A stretch of 64,000 nucleotides of DNA, from NCBI RefSeq assembly GCF_029633865.1, contig NC_079213.1:95947820-96011819 (forward strand), written 5' to 3'. Source of the DNA: Lampris incognitus (lineage: Eukaryota > Chordata > Actinopteri > Lampriformes > Lampridae). Of the stretch, positions 54,755 to 64,000 are shown piece after piece. Below the pieces are notes generated by a model. The model worked only from the letters and a program-made list of their open reading frames with translations. It searched no databases and had not been told where the DNA came from. Each line of letters begins with the position of its first letter. The stretch's first letter is position 1. The position numbers and the translations under genes were made by a program.

Positions 54755-54840
54755 AGTCAAGTCAAGTCACTTTTATTTGTATAGCTCAATATCACAAATT
54801 ACAAATCTGCCTCAGGGGGCTTTACAACAATAGCTATAAT
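54755..54840 (+). repeat. Dispersed fish repeat fragment
   Basis: AGTCAAGTCACTTTTATTTG and TATAGCTCAATATCACAAATTAC with CTCAGGGGGCTTTACA form a block that recurs in many fish genomes. Confidence 0.5.
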
Positions 54841-57460
<2,620 letters not shown>

Positions 57461-57718
57461 ATTGAGTCAGAGTCAAACTGTGTCCTGCCCTGCCTTATTA
57501 TTGGCTGAGAGCATCGCCCGTCCCAACAGCACAATTCCATCTGGGCTAAATATTTATACAGAGGGGGAACGACATCACTTATCCACAACACATTCATTCA
57601 CATCAGGGAAAGACGTTAAGAGTGATTCACTCCCGAATCACATCACTCGCTCTTATTTGCAGAAGGAAAGAAAAGTTTCCAGAAGAGTTTTTGTGCTGAG
57701 TTACTTTGTGAGAACACA
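57461..57718 (+). promoter_or_regulatory. fstl3: Likely fstl3 promoter and 5' UTR
   Basis: TGAGTCA (57463-57469) matches an AP-1 site. ATTGG (57500-57504) is an inverted CCAAT box, and TATTTATA (57551-57558) is a TATA-like element. Transcription would then start near 57580-57590, giving a 5' UTR of about 130 bases. The start site is inferred, not observed. Confidence 0.5.
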
Positions 57719-62252
<4,534 letters not shown>

Positions 62253-62795
62253 ATAGATTATTCGTGACAGAGCCGTTGTGCAGCCGAGAGCCTGCTTTTT
62301 TTTTTTTACCTTTGATGGGTTGGTCAGCAGTTATTTCTACATGTCACTTCACTAGCTTCCCATGATGACCTCTAAGGTTGACGATCATTCACCCTACCCC
62401 TGGTACCTTGAATGACAATACATTGTTTGGGGGGAATAATTTGGCAAACTGCTGGTGTATGCTATTCCATGTTTGATGCATTGATTGGGAGTTGGGTTGT
62501 GGAATCAGTGGCAGATGAAAGCGTTTGGTTTTAGAGAGAGATATATGATGTTGGCTCTATGGGAGATGTGTGCATATTGTAAATAGAATACCACTGCTAT
62601 TTATTGGAGAAGGTATTAAGTTTTATTTATGTTTTTATCCTGTATACAAGTCCATATATCCCTAGAAAAGCTGATGCAAAAATGTATTTATTGTGTTCTT
62701 TTTGGGGGGGGGTTGTGTGTAAGTACAATTATGGTCACTGGTATTCTTTCAACTTTTACAATTTTTCACATTTTTTTTTTACGTCTCCCCTTCCC

Positions 62796-62920
62796 ATGCA
62801 CACGCACACACACACACGCACACACACACACGCACACACACACACACGCACACACACACACGCACGCACACACATGCACATGCATGCACACACGTGCGTG
62901 CACACACACACGCACACACC
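62796..62920. repeat. (CA)n/(CACG)n microsatellite
   Basis: CA repeats with regular CG and TG interruptions. Confidence 0.95.
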
Positions 62921-63146
62921 TTTTTATTTTTGCCATGCTGCCCTTAATGGATGACAAAAATCCTAATTTGTTTGGAAACCCAATACCACTTTACTGCTCG
63001 CCAATGCCAATGTGGTTTCACTTCCCCACAAACAAAAAAATGGGACAACTGCAGCTTATACTGTCTGAATTTCAGCCTTTGTTTGCAGGTGAAAGAGGGA
63101 CCCAACCCAAACAAAATTATACAGTGTCTCTCTTTTTCCTTCCCCC

Positions 63147-63189
63147 CAGCACACATACACACACACAGACACACACACACACACACACA

Positions 63190-63250
<61 letters not shown>
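63147..63250. repeat. (CA)n microsatellite
   Basis: About 50 CA units with two CAGACA interruptions. Confidence 0.97.
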
Positions 63251-63254
<4 letters not shown>

Positions 63255-63529
63255 TTATGCTGGATCTTAATCAAAACTCTGGGCCACCCGCTGATCACTG
63301 AAATTAACAGTTTCGCTCCGTCTGTAGGAGTTTTATACTGTTAGTTCAACCCCAAGCCTTCCACAATACCTCCACTGTTGAAGCCTTGGCATTGTGTAGT
63401 CTGTGTCATTCACACACTCATTCCAGTGCTGTCTTGCTGCTTTGAATCGATTGTGATTTTGAAGAACTTACTTGACAGTCAAATGCAATTAGACTTGTCT
63501 GATTAAAAGCAAAATCAAATTTGTCTGGG

Positions 63530-64000
63530 AATGGCCCCGATAACGCAGCCAACACAGACGAATGTATTTTGTTTGCTGTTGACACATCTGCCCACTGAAA
63601 TCTACTAGATGACATTTCAACTGTCCGTTTTTTTCCACTGCCAGAGCGATTCAATTGAACATTTGAACTCAAAACGGATATTGCGCGGATTCTTTCGACG
63701 ATCCTGGTAATATCAATGAAAACATTTTTTTTCATGATCCATATGCATTCTCTTGTAAATGTAAGTCTCAGGTACCTGTGTACCTACTGTGAAATTTGAC
63801 TGATAAATGCATCAACTTATTTTTGTATTTTTGTACTGCCATTTTGACTCAACATAAAATATATTTGTCTCACAGCGCCTCCTCTTTCTTCAGCGCCTCT
63901 TCTTGCTTCACAAAAGAACGACATTATACTTGCTGAAACACATCTCCTTATTCTAAAGATCATACTATGCTTGCAGCTCATCTGAAATTGTGCATCCCAT
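63530..64000. other. No gene recognised downstream of fstl3
   Basis: The 105-codon minus frame (63735-63418) has no recognised domain. Probably UTR or intergenic. Confidence 0.35.

Larger units (their letters stand above)
62253..63530 (+). other. fstl3: fstl3 3' UTR (end uncertain)
   Basis: AU-rich motifs (TATTTATTGG, TTTTATTTATG, near 62598 and 62622) suggest an unstable mRNA. No AATAAA was seen; ATTAAA at 63502-63507, followed by TTTGTCTGGG, is a possible polyadenylation signal. Two CA microsatellites lie in it. Confidence 0.4.

Noticed and set aside
62604..63301. Frames rich in T/H and C/V downstream of fstl3
   Set aside because: Translations of CA microsatellites in the likely 3' UTR.

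Overview
The window is vertebrate nuclear DNA, almost certainly from a ray-finned (teleost) fish. The evidence is one spliced gene with GT-AG introns, long TG/GA/CA microsatellites, fish-type tRNA-derived SINEs, Tc1-like transposons and several fish LTR-retrotransposon clades. No operons, CRISPR arrays, bacterial genes or cellular tRNA/rRNA genes were found. The only complete host gene is fstl3 (follistatin-like 3), plus strand, five coding exons at 57719-62252, encoding a 250-residue secreted TGF-beta-ligand antagonist. A weak second candidate is a SWIM-family-like two-exon fragment at about 1179-1602.

Layout from left to right. 1-1.7 kb is mostly single copy, with the SWIM-like exon candidates. 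1.9-3.6 kb is a decayed Ty3/gypsy RNase H-integrase remnant. 5.63-15.58 kb is a complete but mutated minus-strand Ty3/gypsy element with near-identical LTRs of about 1.57 kb, a CAAG target duplication, a PNMA-like gag and a SINE inserted in pol. 16.4-17.3 kb is an internally deleted LINE. 17.75-19.37 kb is a Tc1-like element with TA ends. 20.2-34.1 kb is a nested stack: arms of a short DNA transposon enclose a minus-strand Gmr1-type retrotransposon (20483-33754, target duplication GTGAC), which is split by a plus-strand BEL/Pao element (21813-28979). A 170 bp solo LTR sits in the right arm. 34.2-36.3 kb holds LINE fragments split by another Tc1-like copy. 37-41.5 kb holds a SINE, an LTR stub, a deleted chromovirus and a hAT-type element. 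42.2-46.7 kb is a nearly intact CsRn1-type element whose pol is broken by one visible amber codon. 47.4-54.7 kb is a minus-strand I-clade LINE carrying two SINEs and an inverted Tc1-like copy. 55-64 kb is low in repeats and contains fstl3.

The retroelements form a layered record. Target duplications fix the order of insertion: BEL went into Gmr1, Gmr1 into the DNA element, Tc1 into both LINEs, and a SINE into the gypsy pol. Two gag types relate to domesticated vertebrate proteins: a PNMA-like gag in the 5.6-15.6 kb element and a SCAN-like capsid in the Gmr1 element. The most unusual arrangement is the gypsy element's leader ORF, whose stop codon overlaps the gag start as ATGA.

Limits: all family calls come from reading motifs by eye. 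LTR similarities are hand comparisons, and nothing was searched or aligned by computer.
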